A stretch of 64,000 nucleotides of DNA, taken from positions 496,001 to 560,000 of the forward strand of contig CANMSI010000003.1 in assembly GCA_947500575.1 (NCBI GenBank), read 5' to 3'. The notes under the pieces were generated by a model that was not told the DNA's origin, did not search any database, and saw only the letters and a list, made by a program, of their open reading frames with translations. Below, in pieces: positions 7,946 through 16,339 of this stretch. How positions within the stretch are numbered: the first letter of the stretch is position 1; each line of letters starts with the position of its first letter. The stretch comes from an uncultured Flavobacteriaceae bacterium. GTDB lineage: Bacteria > Bacteroidota > Bacteroidia > Flavobacteriales > Flavobacteriaceae. The position numbers and the translations under genes are program-made.

Positions 7946-8392
7946 TTAAAGATCTAAAAGTCTTCTATGATAATTAATTTGCCCCAAATGGTATGTAAGA
8001 TGCGAATTTAGATGAATAAGGAAGTATCCAATGGTCATTTTATCATCAAAGATACGCTTAGGGTATTCTTTATGTAGGTCATCTTCTGCCAATTTTCCTA
8101 TCGTATCCAATACCATCTTTTTTGTATTGGTAATTTCATCCAACAAATGAGCTTTAGGAACATTTTTTAAAGAAAATTCAAGATCCCTTTGCCGTATGTA
8201 ATTGCTGGCGCCTAGTTCAGCGGCAATATACGTATTTAAGTTTCCAATGAGGTGTAGGCAAAGATTTCCACCAGAATTATGGATGTTGTGATCTATAATC
8301 CAGAGGTTTTTTTCCTTGGAATAACTATGAATCTCGGAATATAGTTTGTCGAGATGTTTTTCGAATAAGATTTTCAAGCTTACAGTGTGCAT
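7946..8392 (-). CDS. DinB-superfamily protein (DUF1572)
   Basis: A 148-residue four-helix protein with the three histidines expected of a DinB-type metal site: His47 in NLCLHLIGNL, and His131 and His135 in HLTYHLGQINYHRR. DUF1572 proteins belong to the DinB/YfiT superfamily of putative metal-dependent thiol transferases; most members have no known substrate. It is the first gene of a three-gene unit with the kinase and the ADP-ribosylglycohydrolase. A TAnnTTTG element lies about 37 bases upstream. Confidence 0.8.
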   Translation of the reverse strand: MHTVSLKILFEKHLDKLYSEIHSYSKEKNLWIIDHNIHNSGGNLCLHLIGNLNTYIAAELGASNYIRQRDLEFSLKNVPKAHLLDEITNTKKMVLDTIGKLAEDDLHKEYPKRIFDDKMTIGYFLIHLNSHLTYHLGQINYHRRLLDL

Positions 8393-8428
8393 CGTGCGAA
8401 GTATTTGATAGATATGCTTTTAGGCTAT

Positions 8429-8436
8429 CAAAAGTA
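8429..8436 (-). promoter_or_regulatory. Probable -7 element for the DUF1572 operon
   Basis: The minus strand reads TACTTTTG, matching TAnnTTTG, 36 bases before the ATG at 8392. I see no TTG at the usual upstream spacing. Confidence 0.4.
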
Positions 8437-8472
8437 AGCGAGAATTTTCGGTATTTTAAAAATTTAGAATAA

Positions 8473-8622
8473 TTATTCCAGAATTAGAACATAGGATGCT
8501 AAAATAGAGATGGCTGTAATAAAACAAAACCAGGCAAAGGCCGCTACTGCATCTGCATCTATGGTACTAATAATTTTTTTTAAAGCTGTAACAATACTGC
8601 ATACCTGCGGTATTTCTTTCAT
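8473..8622 (-). CDS. Very small predicted membrane protein (49 residues)
   Basis: The ORF runs from ATG at 8622 to TAA at 8473. The first half is hydrophilic to amphipathic; the second half (about residues 26-48) is one hydrophobic segment beginning AAFAWFCF. An AAAGGA sequence lies about 10 bases before the ATG. The gene follows the DUF6747-like gene on the same strand after 73 bases. The short A-W-F-C-F stretch resembles S-W-F-S-F in that neighbour. I do not recognise the family, and the ORF is short enough that it could be spurious. Confidence 0.4.
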   Translation of the reverse strand: MKEIPQVCSIVTALKKIISTIDADAVAAFAWFCFITAISILASYVLILE

Positions 8623-8684
8623 ATAGTGGTCCTTTACATTATAATAAATGCATAAGGATTAAGGTAATGTAAAAAAGGGGCAGA

Positions 8685-8704
8685 GAAAAAGCTTCTTAGA
8701 AGCT
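8685..8704 (-). terminator. Possible terminator overlapping the DUF6747-like stop codon
   Basis: An inverted repeat (8690-8696 with 8698-8704) can fold as a 5-bp stem, and the minus-strand transcript continues into TTTTT (complement of 8685-8689). The TAA stop of the upstream small gene sits in the loop. Confidence 0.4.
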
Positions 8705-8863
8705 AAAACCTGTGTACACTCTAAATAGGAAAGCATAGAGGGCAAGAAAGAACATAGTAAAACTAAACCAGCTAAATACTTTTAGGTAATTTTTAATAAT
8801 GAGATTTCCCAAGTTTCGAAATCCTTCTAAGTATATTTCTTTAATAAGTAAAATTGTAGTCAT
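8696..8863 (-). CDS. Small membrane protein, DUF6747-like
   Basis: A 55-residue protein read from the ATG at 8863. It has an amphipathic start (LLIKEIYLEGFRNLGN) and one hydrophobic segment, WFSFTMFFLALYAFLFRV. The pattern matches small proteins of flavobacteria that I recall as DUF6747; the assignment is from memory of the pattern. An in-frame ATG at 8899 would add 12 residues, but it overlaps a near-consensus -7 element (CATGTTTG), so the shorter form is preferred. No function is known. Confidence 0.6.
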   Translation of the reverse strand: MTTILLIKEIYLEGFRNLGNLIIKNYLKVFSWFSFTMFFLALYAFLFRVYTGFSF

Positions 8864-9192
8864 AATATCATTTTCATTGATTAGTTCTGTCGCAAACATG
8901 CAATTCCTTTACATTCTTATTGCATTAAATCGATGTGTTGTTTCTTTTACTAGATGAAATTAAAATCAGAAAAGTTGCATTCTACGAACAGCATAGATAC
9001 ACCGATGAAAGACAATATTCATTTGAGGACTGTTAAGAGAAAATAAAGATGAAAGATGTATGAAGAAGATAAACTTAAATTTAGATTGTGGGATTTGCTG
9101 CGATACCATTTTTTTAAATAACTTTAAAGAATTGGACGAATTCCTTAAGTTTTTTTGGGAGACTCCTATTGCTAAATCATATAAAACAGTTT
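8864..9192. other. Longest region without a clear gene; short ORFs and a hairpin ahead of the molybdenum hydroxylase
   Basis: No long ORF is present. On the plus strand there is a 13-codon ORF at 9005-9046 and a 47-residue ORF at 9060-9203 (starts MKKINLNLDCGICCD) that runs past the iorA ATG. Within the second ORF an imperfect hairpin at 9120-9149, with a bulge and one mismatch, is followed by seven T, giving a terminator-like structure about 40 bases ahead of iorA. A near-consensus -7 element for the DUF6747-like gene lies on the minus strand around 8894-8901. I see no tRNA or recognised riboswitch. Confidence 0.45.
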
Positions 9193-9684
9193 ATGAAAAT
9201 TAAATTCACAATTAATGAGGTATCTCAAAGCGTGGATATTGAGGATCAAAATACACCTTTGCTTTGGGTAATTAGAGATATGCTTAATTTAAAAGGCACT
9301 AAGTTTGGTTGTGGAAAAGCGGCTTGCGGTGCTTGCACTATTATGATAGATGGAAATGCAATTCGATCTTGTTCCTATCCTGTACAACTAGCAGATTCAA
9401 AATCAATTACCACAATTGAGGGCTTGGGTACCCCAGAAAACCTGCACCCTGTACAACAAGCTTGGATAGAAGAAGTAGTTCCACAATGTGGATATTGTCA
9501 ACCTGGATTTATGATGGCTACCGCGGCATTGTTAGCGAAAAATCCCACCCCAACAGATGACGATATAGATAAGAGTATTAGTAATGTATGCCGTTGTGCT
9601 ACCTATTATAGAATGCGAAAAGCAATTCATAGAGCTGCTGCCTTAACAGCAAAGGATACCAACGAAAATATGAGTTATGAGTAA
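9193..9684 (+). CDS. iorA: [2Fe-2S] small subunit of xanthine dehydrogenase-family molybdenum hydroxylase (isoquinoline 1-oxidoreductase alpha type)
   Basis: A 163-residue electron-transfer subunit. The plant-type ferredoxin cluster is C40-x4-C45-x2-C48 with C60 ([10 protein letters not shown]). The second cluster is C99-GY-C102 (QCGYCQPG) with C133 and C135 (CRC). This is the standard arrangement of IorA/CoxS-type subunits. It passes electrons from the molybdopterin subunit to an outside acceptor. The ATG at 9193 is chosen because the longer frame begins at a TTG and adds eight residues ahead of the conserved domain. The gene overlaps iorB by 8 bases. No FAD subunit or cytochrome c lies nearby, so the acceptor is unknown. 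Confidence 0.88.
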   Translation: MKIKFTINEVSQSVDIEDQNTPLLWVIRDMLNLKGTKFGCGKAACGACTIMIDGNAIRSCSYPVQLADSKSITTIEGLGTPENLHPVQQAWIEEVVPQCGYCQPGFMMATAALLAKNPTPTDDDIDKSISNVCRCATYYRMRKAIHRAAALTAKDTNENMSYE

Positions 9685-11830
9685 GAAAGTATCTAGACGT
9701 AAATTCTTGGTTAGAGGTGGCTTGGGAACGCTAGGGGTTCTAGCGGTAGGCACCTATGTCTTTAGAAACCCCATGCGCCGTAAACTTTATAGTATGGTAG
9801 AATCAACTGTGCCACCATACTCGGGAGAAGGAACGGATCCTAATTTATGGTTCGAAATTACTAAAGACAATCGCGTGGTGCTTCATTCTCCAAAAGTTGA
9901 AATGGGACAGGGAACCTTTACGAGTTTGGCCCAAATGACAGCAGATGAATTGGATGTTGACTTAGAACAAGTGCAGGTAATTGCTGCGGCCACAGCTACG
10001 GGGATAGTAGATCGTTTAAGCACAGGAGGGAGCCTTTCAGTGGCGTCTTTATGGGAACCACTACGGGAAATGGCAGCTACTATGCGGGAAATGATCAAGA
10101 TAGAAGCAGCCAAAAAAATGGGTGTTTTAGCAGAAAGTCTTTCAACAGAAAATGGAGTTGTTTCTGGAGGTGGAAAAACAATGACCTATGCTAAAGTGGT
10201 TGAAGGAGTAGATGAATGGGAGGAGCCAAATACTCCGGTTCTTAAGTCTATGAAAGACTATAAGTTTATTGGAAAACCTATTCCACGAATTGATTTGGAG
10301 GCCAAGGTATTTGGAGCACCTATTTTTGGAATGGATGCTCAATTACCAGAAATGGTATATGCTACGGTAATTAGGCCGGAACAAGTGGGGGCAAAATTCT
10401 TAAGCGCAAATACTAGTGCGGCTGAACAAATGCCTGGGGTGTTAAAAATTGTTCAAATAGACAATTGGGTAGGTGTGATCGCGAGCTCTCAAGCCCAAGC
10501 ATTGGCGGCACGAAAGAAAGTGAAAGTGATTTGGGATGTTCCTAAAAAATGGACAGAAGAAGATATTCGTGAAATGATTACGGTGGGCAGTGGAGATGAA
10601 ATGATGATTCAAAAAAGCGGAAGTGCTTTGGATACGGACTCGGCAGATGTAACTTCCATTACTTTTAAAAGTCCCATTGGAGCACATGCGCAATTGGAGC
10701 CAAATGGAGCGGTTGCACAGGTAGAAGGAGATAAAGTTACAGTCATACTTTCAACACAAGTGGTAGGCATTACGCAAAAAGAAGTGGCAAGAGCCCTTAA
10801 TTTAGATGTTGAGAATGTCAATATCATCCCAAGCTTTTTAGGAGGAGGTTTCGGCCGTAGGTTAAATACAAATCATGCGGTGCAGGCAGCAAAAATGTCA
10901 AGAGCTGTGGGTAAACCAGTGAAATATTTCTTTACGAGAAAAGAAGAGTTTCAGCATGATATGTTTAGACCACCGACCCATCATATTATGAAGGGAAAAT
11001 TAAATGATAAAGGATTACTAGAAGGTTTAGAACATCATTTTGCTAGTGGTAGTGTGGCTATTGGTTCCGTTCTTTTACCGGAGATGATTCATGGCGTGTT
11101 AGGTGTAGATATTGGTGCAATAAGAGGAGGAAGAATTCAATATAGTGGTATACCAAATATAAGAGCAGTGCAATGGCATAAAAGCCTGCCTTTTGCAACT
11201 AGTTGGTGGCGTAGTTTGGGTTTGCTTGCGAATACTTTTGCAATTGAAAGTTTTATGGATGAAATGGCGTTGAAAGCGGAGAAAAGTCCAATAGCGTTTA
11301 GGTTGTCTCAAATAGCAGATACTGAAGAAGGGAATCGTTTAAAAGAAGTGATTAAAGTGGCTGCTGAGAAAGCGGCATATTCGGATGAGGTCATCAATGG
11401 GAGAGCAATGGGTTTTGCAGCTTCAACAGATGCGGGTGCTCCTTGTGCACAGGTAGTCGAGGTTTCTATTGAAAACAAGCAGATTAAGGTGCACAAGGTA
11501 ACCTGTGTATTGGATTGTGGTATTGCTGTAAATCCGGACCAGGTGAAGGCGCAGTGCGAAGGATCTATTATTATGGGAATGAGCGCTGCAATGCATGAAA
11601 GAATGACCTTAAGAGATGGGGAACTATATCCTATTATTTATGGCCCTTATCAAATGGCCTTAATGAAACATGCCCCTAAAGAAATTGAAGTGCATTTGAT
11701 TCAAGGAGTAGATACTCCTTTGCCTGTTGGAGAGCCTCCTTTAGGGCCTATTGGAGCAGCAGTGGCTAATGCTGTTCGCAGATTAACAGGAGAGCGGTTA
11801 ACAGAATTACCGTTACGAATGGAAGATTAG
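9677..11830 (+). CDS. iorB: Molybdopterin-binding large subunit, isoquinoline 1-oxidoreductase beta type, Tat-exported
   Basis: A 717-residue subunit of the xanthine oxidase family. The N-terminus carries a Tat-type signal, [10 protein letters not shown], so the complex is likely carried folded to the periplasm with the small subunit. Molybdopterin-binding motifs include [18 protein letters not shown] (from about residue 74), GGGFGRR, and SWWRSLG. The expected catalytic glutamate near the C-terminus is in [18 protein letters not shown]. Family members oxidise N-heterocycles or aldehydes with water as the oxygen source. The substrate cannot be assigned here. Cofactor insertion would need a XdhC-type chaperone, which is not in the window. 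A hairpin follows the stop codon. Confidence 0.88.
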   Translation: MSKKVSRRKFLVRGGLGTLGVLAVGTYVFRNPMRRKLYSMVESTVPPYSGEGTDPNLWFEITKDNRVVLHSPKVEMGQGTFTSLAQMTADELDVDLEQVQVIAAATATGIVDRLSTGGSLSVASLWEPLREMAATMREMIKIEAAKKMGVLAESLSTENGVVSGGGKTMTYAKVVEGVDEWEEPNTPVLKSMKDYKFIGKPIPRIDLEAKVFGAPIFGMDAQLPEMVYATVIRPEQVGAKFLSANTSAAEQMPGVLKIVQIDNWVGVIASSQAQALAARKKVKVIWDVPKKWTEEDIREMITVGSGDEMMIQKSGSALDTDSADVTSITFKSPIGAHAQLEPNGAVAQVEGDKVTVILSTQVVGITQKEVARALNLDVENVNIIPSFLGGGFGRRLNTNHAVQAAKMSRAVGKPVKYFFTRKEEFQHDMFRPPTHHIMKGKLNDKGLLEGLEHHFASGSVAIGSVLLPEMIHGVLGVDIGAIRGGRIQYSGIPNIRAVQWHKSLPFATSWWRSLGLLANTFAIESFMDEMALKAEKSPIAFRLSQIADTEEGNRLKEVIKVAAEKAAYSDEVINGRAMGFAASTDAGAPCAQVVEVSIENKQIKVHKVTCVLDCGIAVNPDQVKAQCEGSIIMGMSAAMHERMTLRDGELYPIIYGPYQMALMKHAPKEIEVHLIQGVDTPLPVGEPPLGPIGAAVANAVRRLTGERLTELPLRMED

Positions 11831-11835
11831 TTATA

Positions 11836-11872
11836 AATTAAAAAGGACAAAGCTGAATTTTCAACTTTGTCC
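11836..11872. terminator. Terminator between iorB and tRNA-Phe
   Basis: An 8-bp stem pairs 11845-11852 with 11865-11872. On the minus strand it is followed by a long T run (complement of 11836-11844), making it a good terminator for the tRNA transcript. The plus-strand side has only TAATAAAG, so termination of iorB there is weaker. Confidence 0.65.
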
Positions 11873-11880
11873 TAATAAAG

Positions 11881-11953
<73 letters not shown>

Positions 11954-12124
11954 AGTATTTCAATATAATACCGCGCTTTTTAAGATTACTTAGAAGACGC
12001 GCCTTCCAAAGCTTTGCTCTAGGGCTTAGCGTAGGAGGCTGCAAATATAATTTCAAATTTAGGAACTACAAACAAAAAAGTGAAAAAAGCTTTTTGTTTT
12101 TTCACATTTTTTAATCTTTGTGCC

Positions 12125-12853
12125 ATGAACCTTATAATTGATGCCGGAAATACTTGGGTGAAACTTGCAGTTTTTGACAAAGGTCAAATGGTAGGTTTTA
12201 AAAAAGTAGACCTTCCAAACTTTTCAAGGGAAATAAAAGAAATGTTTGTGAGTTTTCCTGATGTGGGTCAAGCCATACTTTCTTCAGTGGGCGCATTGGG
12301 TAAAAACGAAATTCAAGTGGTGTCGCTCTTTTGCGAATTACATGTGTTAACACATGCTTCTAAGACACCTTTTAAAAATTCATATGCTACACCTCAGTCG
12401 CTTGGTGTTGATAGAATAGCGCTAGCTACGTCTGCTTTTTATTTTAATCCGAATGGGAATACCTTAATAATAGATGCAGGTACTTGCTTAACCTATGATA
12501 TGGTAAATGACTATGGAGAATATTTGGGAGGGGCTATTTCTCCTGGGCTCTCCATGCGGTATAAAGCGTTACATAATCAAACCTCTAAACTACCTTTATT
12601 AGAAAAGGAAGACCTCATAGATTTTATTGGAAATTCTACCCAAACAAGTATTCAGAGCGGAGTGGTGAATGGTATTTGTATGGAAATTGACGGAGTTATT
12701 GATCAATATAACCGTCGTTTCTCAGATTTAACAGTTATTTTAACAGGTGGCGACGCCCAATTTTTGTCAAAACGATTAAAAAATACCATATTTGCGCATT
12801 CTAATTTTCTCCTGGAAGGCTTGAATTATTTGATGGAATACAACAAACGTTAG
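12125..12853 (+). CDS. coaX: Type III pantothenate kinase
   Basis: A 242-residue ASKHA-fold kinase that catalyses the first step of coenzyme A synthesis. Seen: N-terminal phosphate motif IIDAGNTWVKLAVF, the CoaX signature TPQSLGVDRIALA, the second phosphate motif IIDAGTCLTYD, GGAISPGLSMRYKAL, and adenosine motif LTGGDA. The start at 12125 places MNLIIDAGNT at the N-terminus as in the family; the upstream in-frame extension would add a hydrophobic 15 residues with no support. It abuts the next gene directly (12853/12854), so it leads a long operon. A near-consensus TAATCTTTG lies about 8 bases before the ATG. Confidence 0.95.
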   Translation: MNLIIDAGNTWVKLAVFDKGQMVGFKKVDLPNFSREIKEMFVSFPDVGQAILSSVGALGKNEIQVVSLFCELHVLTHASKTPFKNSYATPQSLGVDRIALATSAFYFNPNGNTLIIDAGTCLTYDMVNDYGEYLGGAISPGLSMRYKALHNQTSKLPLLEKEDLIDFIGNSTQTSIQSGVVNGICMEIDGVIDQYNRRFSDLTVILTGGDAQFLSKRLKNTIFAHSNFLLEGLNYLMEYNKR

Positions 12854-14119
12854 ATGATAAAAAAGATTGTAATTGCAGTATTATTCTTTGCTGCCCTTGG
12901 CTTACATGCCCAAAATGGTACTGTTTCCCCCTATTCTTATTTTGGTATTGGTGAATTAAGAGCCAATGGAACTGTAGAGAATCAGGCTATGGGAGGCTTA
13001 AGTATGTATACAGATAGTATTCATGTAAACCTTAGAAACCCTGCTGCTTATGGCAAACTAGCCTTAACTACCTATACTTTTGGAGTTTCTCATACACAGA
13101 TTAAACTAAATAGTGCTACGGAAAGCGAAAGTTCTTCGGTAACAAATTTGGAATATTTGTCAATCGGTTTTCCTATTGCTAAAAAAGTAGGTGTGGGCTT
13201 TGGACTAAGGCCTTTTTCTTCTGTTGGGTATAATCTGGTTTCTGAATTGACGAATGCTGATGGAGATTTGGTAACTAATAGGTTTGCCGGTGAAGGAGGT
13301 ATCAATACGGTCTATCTTTCTTTGGGAGCCGAAGTTTTTAAAGATCTTACAATTGGAGTCACTGGGAATCTGAATTTTGGTACACTAGATAATAGAAGAG
13401 AGCAAACTTTAGAAAACGTGCAGTTTGGTACCTTGGACCTACGAACATCTAGAGTTAATGGGGTCGATTTTAATTTTGCAGCAAATTATGCTCCTAAAAT
13501 TAAAGATAAGTATACCCTATTTACTTCTGTATTGATTAATACGCAGGCCAATTTGGTTTCCGAAAATGCACAAGAAATAGGTTCTTTTTCCGTGGCCAGT
13601 GGTGCAGGTGTAGAATTGGTAGATGTGAATTTGGAGGCGCAAGGATTAAAAAATACGGAGCTTAAAATTCCTACTACAACTACCTTGGGTTTAGGTTTTG
13701 GAGAGGACAAAAAGTGGTTTTTAGGTGCCGAATATAGTTTTCAAGGGTTAAGCGATTTTGAAAATACGTTTCTTAACTTAAATAATCTAGAGTATACAGA
13801 TGCAAATACCATTGCATTTGGAGGGTATTTTATACCAGATTATAGCTCATTTAGTAAGTATTTTAAAAGAGTTAATTATAGGGCTGGAGTCCGATATTCA
13901 AAGACCGGAATGGTTGTTAATGGACAAGATATTAATAATCTTGGCATAACTTTTGGAGTAGGACTACCACTGGGCAGTAGTTTCTCAAATCTTAATATCG
14001 GATTTGAAGTGGGAAAACGAGGAACTACCGATGCAAACTTAATTGAGGAAAATTATTTCAAAGTAAATGTAGGCCTATCATTAAATGACCAGTGGTTTAT
14101 AAAGAGAAAAATCAATTAG
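12854..14119 (+). CDS. Outer membrane beta-barrel protein of unknown function
   Basis: A 421-residue protein with a cleavable signal peptide (ends GLHAQ near residue 20). Next comes a PYSYFGIGELRANGTVENQAMGG segment and an NLRNPAAYGKL stretch that resembles the N-terminal hatch of FadL-like or PorV-like barrels. The remainder is alternating amphipathic strands with many aromatic-glycine turns, ending near DQWFIKRKIN. It lies between coaX and a TPR gene in a layout common in flavobacteria. A role in transport of hydrophobic compounds or envelope assembly is possible, but nothing in the sequence fixes it. Confidence 0.75.
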   Translation: MIKKIVIAVLFFAALGLHAQNGTVSPYSYFGIGELRANGTVENQAMGGLSMYTDSIHVNLRNPAAYGKLALTTYTFGVSHTQIKLNSATESESSSVTNLEYLSIGFPIAKKVGVGFGLRPFSSVGYNLVSELTNADGDLVTNRFAGEGGINTVYLSLGAEVFKDLTIGVTGNLNFGTLDNRREQTLENVQFGTLDLRTSRVNGVDFNFAANYAPKIKDKYTLFTSVLINTQANLVSENAQEIGSFSVASGAGVELVDVNLEAQGLKNTELKIPTTTTLGLGFGEDKKWFLGAEYSFQGLSDFENTFLNLNNLEYTDANTIAFGGYFIPDYSSFSKYFKRVNYRAGVRYSKTGMVVNGQDINNLGITFGVGLPLGSSFSNLNIGFEVGKRGTTDANLIEENYFKVNVGLSLNDQWFIKRKIN

Positions 14120-14159
14120 CAAAAAATTAGTACATTAACCATCTTAAACACATAGTATC

Positions 14160-15530
14160 ATGAAAAAGAAACTTTACTTAATAGCGATCGCCTTTCTAGG
14201 GATCATAGGTACAAGTAATGCTCAGGCAAATAATCCTGAATGTATGACGAATCTCTCTATTTTTAGTGAGCATGCAAAAGTTAAAAATTACGAAGCAGCC
14301 TATACCCCTTGGAAAATGGTATATGAAAACTGTCCTGGTTTAAACAGAGCTACCTTTCAATATGGAGAAAGAATATTGAAGTACAAAATTGAAAATGCGG
14401 CAGGAGCAGATAAAGACGGTTTTGTTACCGAATTGATGGGGCTGTACGACAATGGTATTAAATACTATCCAAAGAATTATACTTTGGGAAGTGAAGAAAT
14501 CAAAAAAATACTATTTAAGTATGACAATAAAATGGTTTCTGATCAGCAAGTGTACGATATGTTGCATAACGTTTTTACCAAAGACAGATCCAATTTTAAG
14601 AATCCAAAAGCACTTTACCTATATTTCTCTAGTTTGGTGAATTTACACAAAGCAGGAAGTAAAGACCTTCAAACAGTTTTTGATACCTATGATGATGTAA
14701 ATGAAAAAATAGAAGAAGAGAACAAGAAGTTAACAGCGAGAATTGCAAAATTATTGCCCAAAGAAGAGGCTGGAACGTTGACTTCCAAGGAGAAAAGACA
14801 GTTAGAAGCAGCGAGTACCAATTCCGAGTCTTTTGGTAAGATTGCAGGGAGTATTGATTCTAAGTTAGGAGAATTAGCAGATTGTGAAAATCTTATTCCC
14901 TTGTATCAGAAGAGTTTTGATGAAAAGAAAAGTGACGTCAAATGGGTGAAAAGAGCTGTTGGACGTATGTTTGCTAAAGAGTGTACAGATGATCCATTGT
15001 TTGTTAAATTGGTAGAGCAGCAGGTGGCATTAGAGCCTTCAGCGGACAGCTACTTTTATCTAGGTTTGTTGAAGCAAAAAGCAGGAGATACCAAAGGCGC
15101 TGTTGCTGACTTTAATAAAGCCGTTGAATTAGAATCTGATTCTACTAAGAAGTCTAACATTCTATACAAGATAGCTTCTATATACAGAAGAGGTAGTAAG
15201 TCTACTGCCCGTAGTTATGCTCAAAAGGCAATCAATGCCAATGGTTCTAATGGAAAGGCATATTTGTTAATTGCCAATTTATACGCTGCAAGTGCTAACC
15301 AGTGTGGAGACAAACCTTTTGATAAGCGTGCGATGTACTGGAAAGCTGCCGATATGGCTAGAAAAGCAGGAAGAGTAGATCCTTCTTTGAAGTCTAGAGC
15401 TAATAAAACAGCCGCTAATTATATGGCAAAAGCACCTTCTAAAACAGATATCTTCAATTCTGGGATGGCTGGTAAAACAGTAACCTTTAGTTGTTGGGTA
15501 GGAGGTAGCGTAAAAGTGCCTAATCTATAA
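14160..15530 (+). CDS. Periplasmic tetratricopeptide-repeat protein
   Basis: A 456-residue protein with a signal peptide ending near TSNAQ (residue 22). TPR-like helical pairs are clearest in the second half: YFYLGLLKQKAGDTKGAVADFNKAVELE, then KSNILYKIASIYRR and AYLLIANLYA. The middle (about 180-230) is charged and coiled-coil-like. It starts 40 bases after the barrel gene and ends 1 base before lptC. TPR proteins act as interaction scaffolds; the partner is unknown, but the neighbours are envelope genes. Confidence 0.8.
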   Translation: MKKKLYLIAIAFLGIIGTSNAQANNPECMTNLSIFSEHAKVKNYEAAYTPWKMVYENCPGLNRATFQYGERILKYKIENAAGADKDGFVTELMGLYDNGIKYYPKNYTLGSEEIKKILFKYDNKMVSDQQVYDMLHNVFTKDRSNFKNPKALYLYFSSLVNLHKAGSKDLQTVFDTYDDVNEKIEEENKKLTARIAKLLPKEEAGTLTSKEKRQLEAASTNSESFGKIAGSIDSKLGELADCENLIPLYQKSFDEKKSDVKWVKRAVGRMFAKECTDDPLFVKLVEQQVALEPSADSYFYLGLLKQKAGDTKGAVADFNKAVELESDSTKKSNILYKIASIYRRGSKSTARSYAQKAINANGSNGKAYLLIANLYAASANQCGDKPFDKRAMYWKAADMARKAGRVDPSLKSRANKTAANYMAKAPSKTDIFNSGMAGKTVTFSCWVGGSVKVPNL

Positions 15531-15531
15531 G

Positions 15532-16134
15532 ATGAAACAACACCTTATATATACAATTAAAAGCATTGCCGTAGTATTCACTACGGCAATGCTTTTTTTT
15601 TCATGTAAGGACACCTATGAACGCGTAGGAGAGGAGGCAAAAACCAATATCTATCCGCAGGGAGTAGCTCAGAATTTTACATTGACCTACACCGAGGCTC
15701 GGAACGAAATGAAGAGTGATGACCTCTCTTCTACAAAGGTGATAGCCGTATTAACTAGTCCAATAAGTGAAGATTTTGATAATCTAAGATTCCGTCATCG
15801 AACCTTTCCAAAAGGAATGGAGTTGCATTTTTTTGATGATGATAATAACAAGAGTATCATTAAAGCAGATTATGGGATTATATATACCACCACAAATTTG
15901 ATAGATTTGCAAGGTAATGTGGTTATAGATACTCATGACGGTAAAAGGATGGAAACAGCTCAATTATATTGGGATCGAGAAAATGAATGGATATTCACTC
16001 AGGAAAAGTTTAAATTTACCAATCCAGAAGACGGTACAGTAATGGATGGTGAGGGAATGGATTTTAATCGAGATTTGAGTATTTTTAAGGCACATAGAAC
16101 TTACGGAATAAAGACTTTCAAAGAAGAAGAATGA
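15532..16134 (+). CDS. lptC: LPS export ABC transporter periplasmic protein LptC
   Basis: A 200-residue protein anchored by a hydrophobic N-terminus with a lipobox-like LFFSC. The LptC/OstA-like beta-jellyroll is shown by the repeated segments KADYGIIYTTTNLIDLQGNVVI, KRMETAQLYWDRENEWIFTQ and DGTVMDGEGMDFNRDLSIFKAH. LptC passes lipopolysaccharide from LptB2FG to LptA. The stop overlaps the next gene's start (ATGA). LptE of the outer-membrane end of the same pathway is also in this window at 54098-54619. Confidence 0.88.
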   Translation: MKQHLIYTIKSIAVVFTTAMLFFSCKDTYERVGEEAKTNIYPQGVAQNFTLTYTEARNEMKSDDLSSTKVIAVLTSPISEDFDNLRFRHRTFPKGMELHFFDDDNNKSIIKADYGIIYTTTNLIDLQGNVVIDTHDGKRMETAQLYWDRENEWIFTQEKFKFTNPEDGTVMDGEGMDFNRDLSIFKAHRTYGIKTFKEEE

Positions 16135-16337
16135 TAAAGCTATTACGTTATACAGAATACATTTATTTAGCGGTTGCCGCTGCTTCCTTGTACAAAATAT
16201 ATTCACTTTGGAATGAAGATAGATCAGGAACCTATATTTTTATGTTCTTTGCGATAGTATCTATCGGAATGTTTCTTTTTAGAAGAAATTATAGAAAGCG
16301 TTTCGAAAAACGTAAACAACAAGATAATCAACAATAA
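16131..16337 (+). CDS. Small conserved membrane protein
   Basis: A 68-residue protein with two hydrophobic segments (about 10-27 and 35-50) and a strongly basic C-terminus (RRNYRKRFEKRKQ), so the tail is probably cytoplasmic. Its ATG overlaps the lptC stop by 4 bases, and the next gene starts 2 bases after its stop, which supports it being a real, coupled gene. Function unknown. Confidence 0.75.
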   Translation: MIKLLRYTEYIYLAVAAASLYKIYSLWNEDRSGTYIFMFFAIVSIGMFLFRRNYRKRFEKRKQQDNQQ

Positions 16338-16339
16338 AC

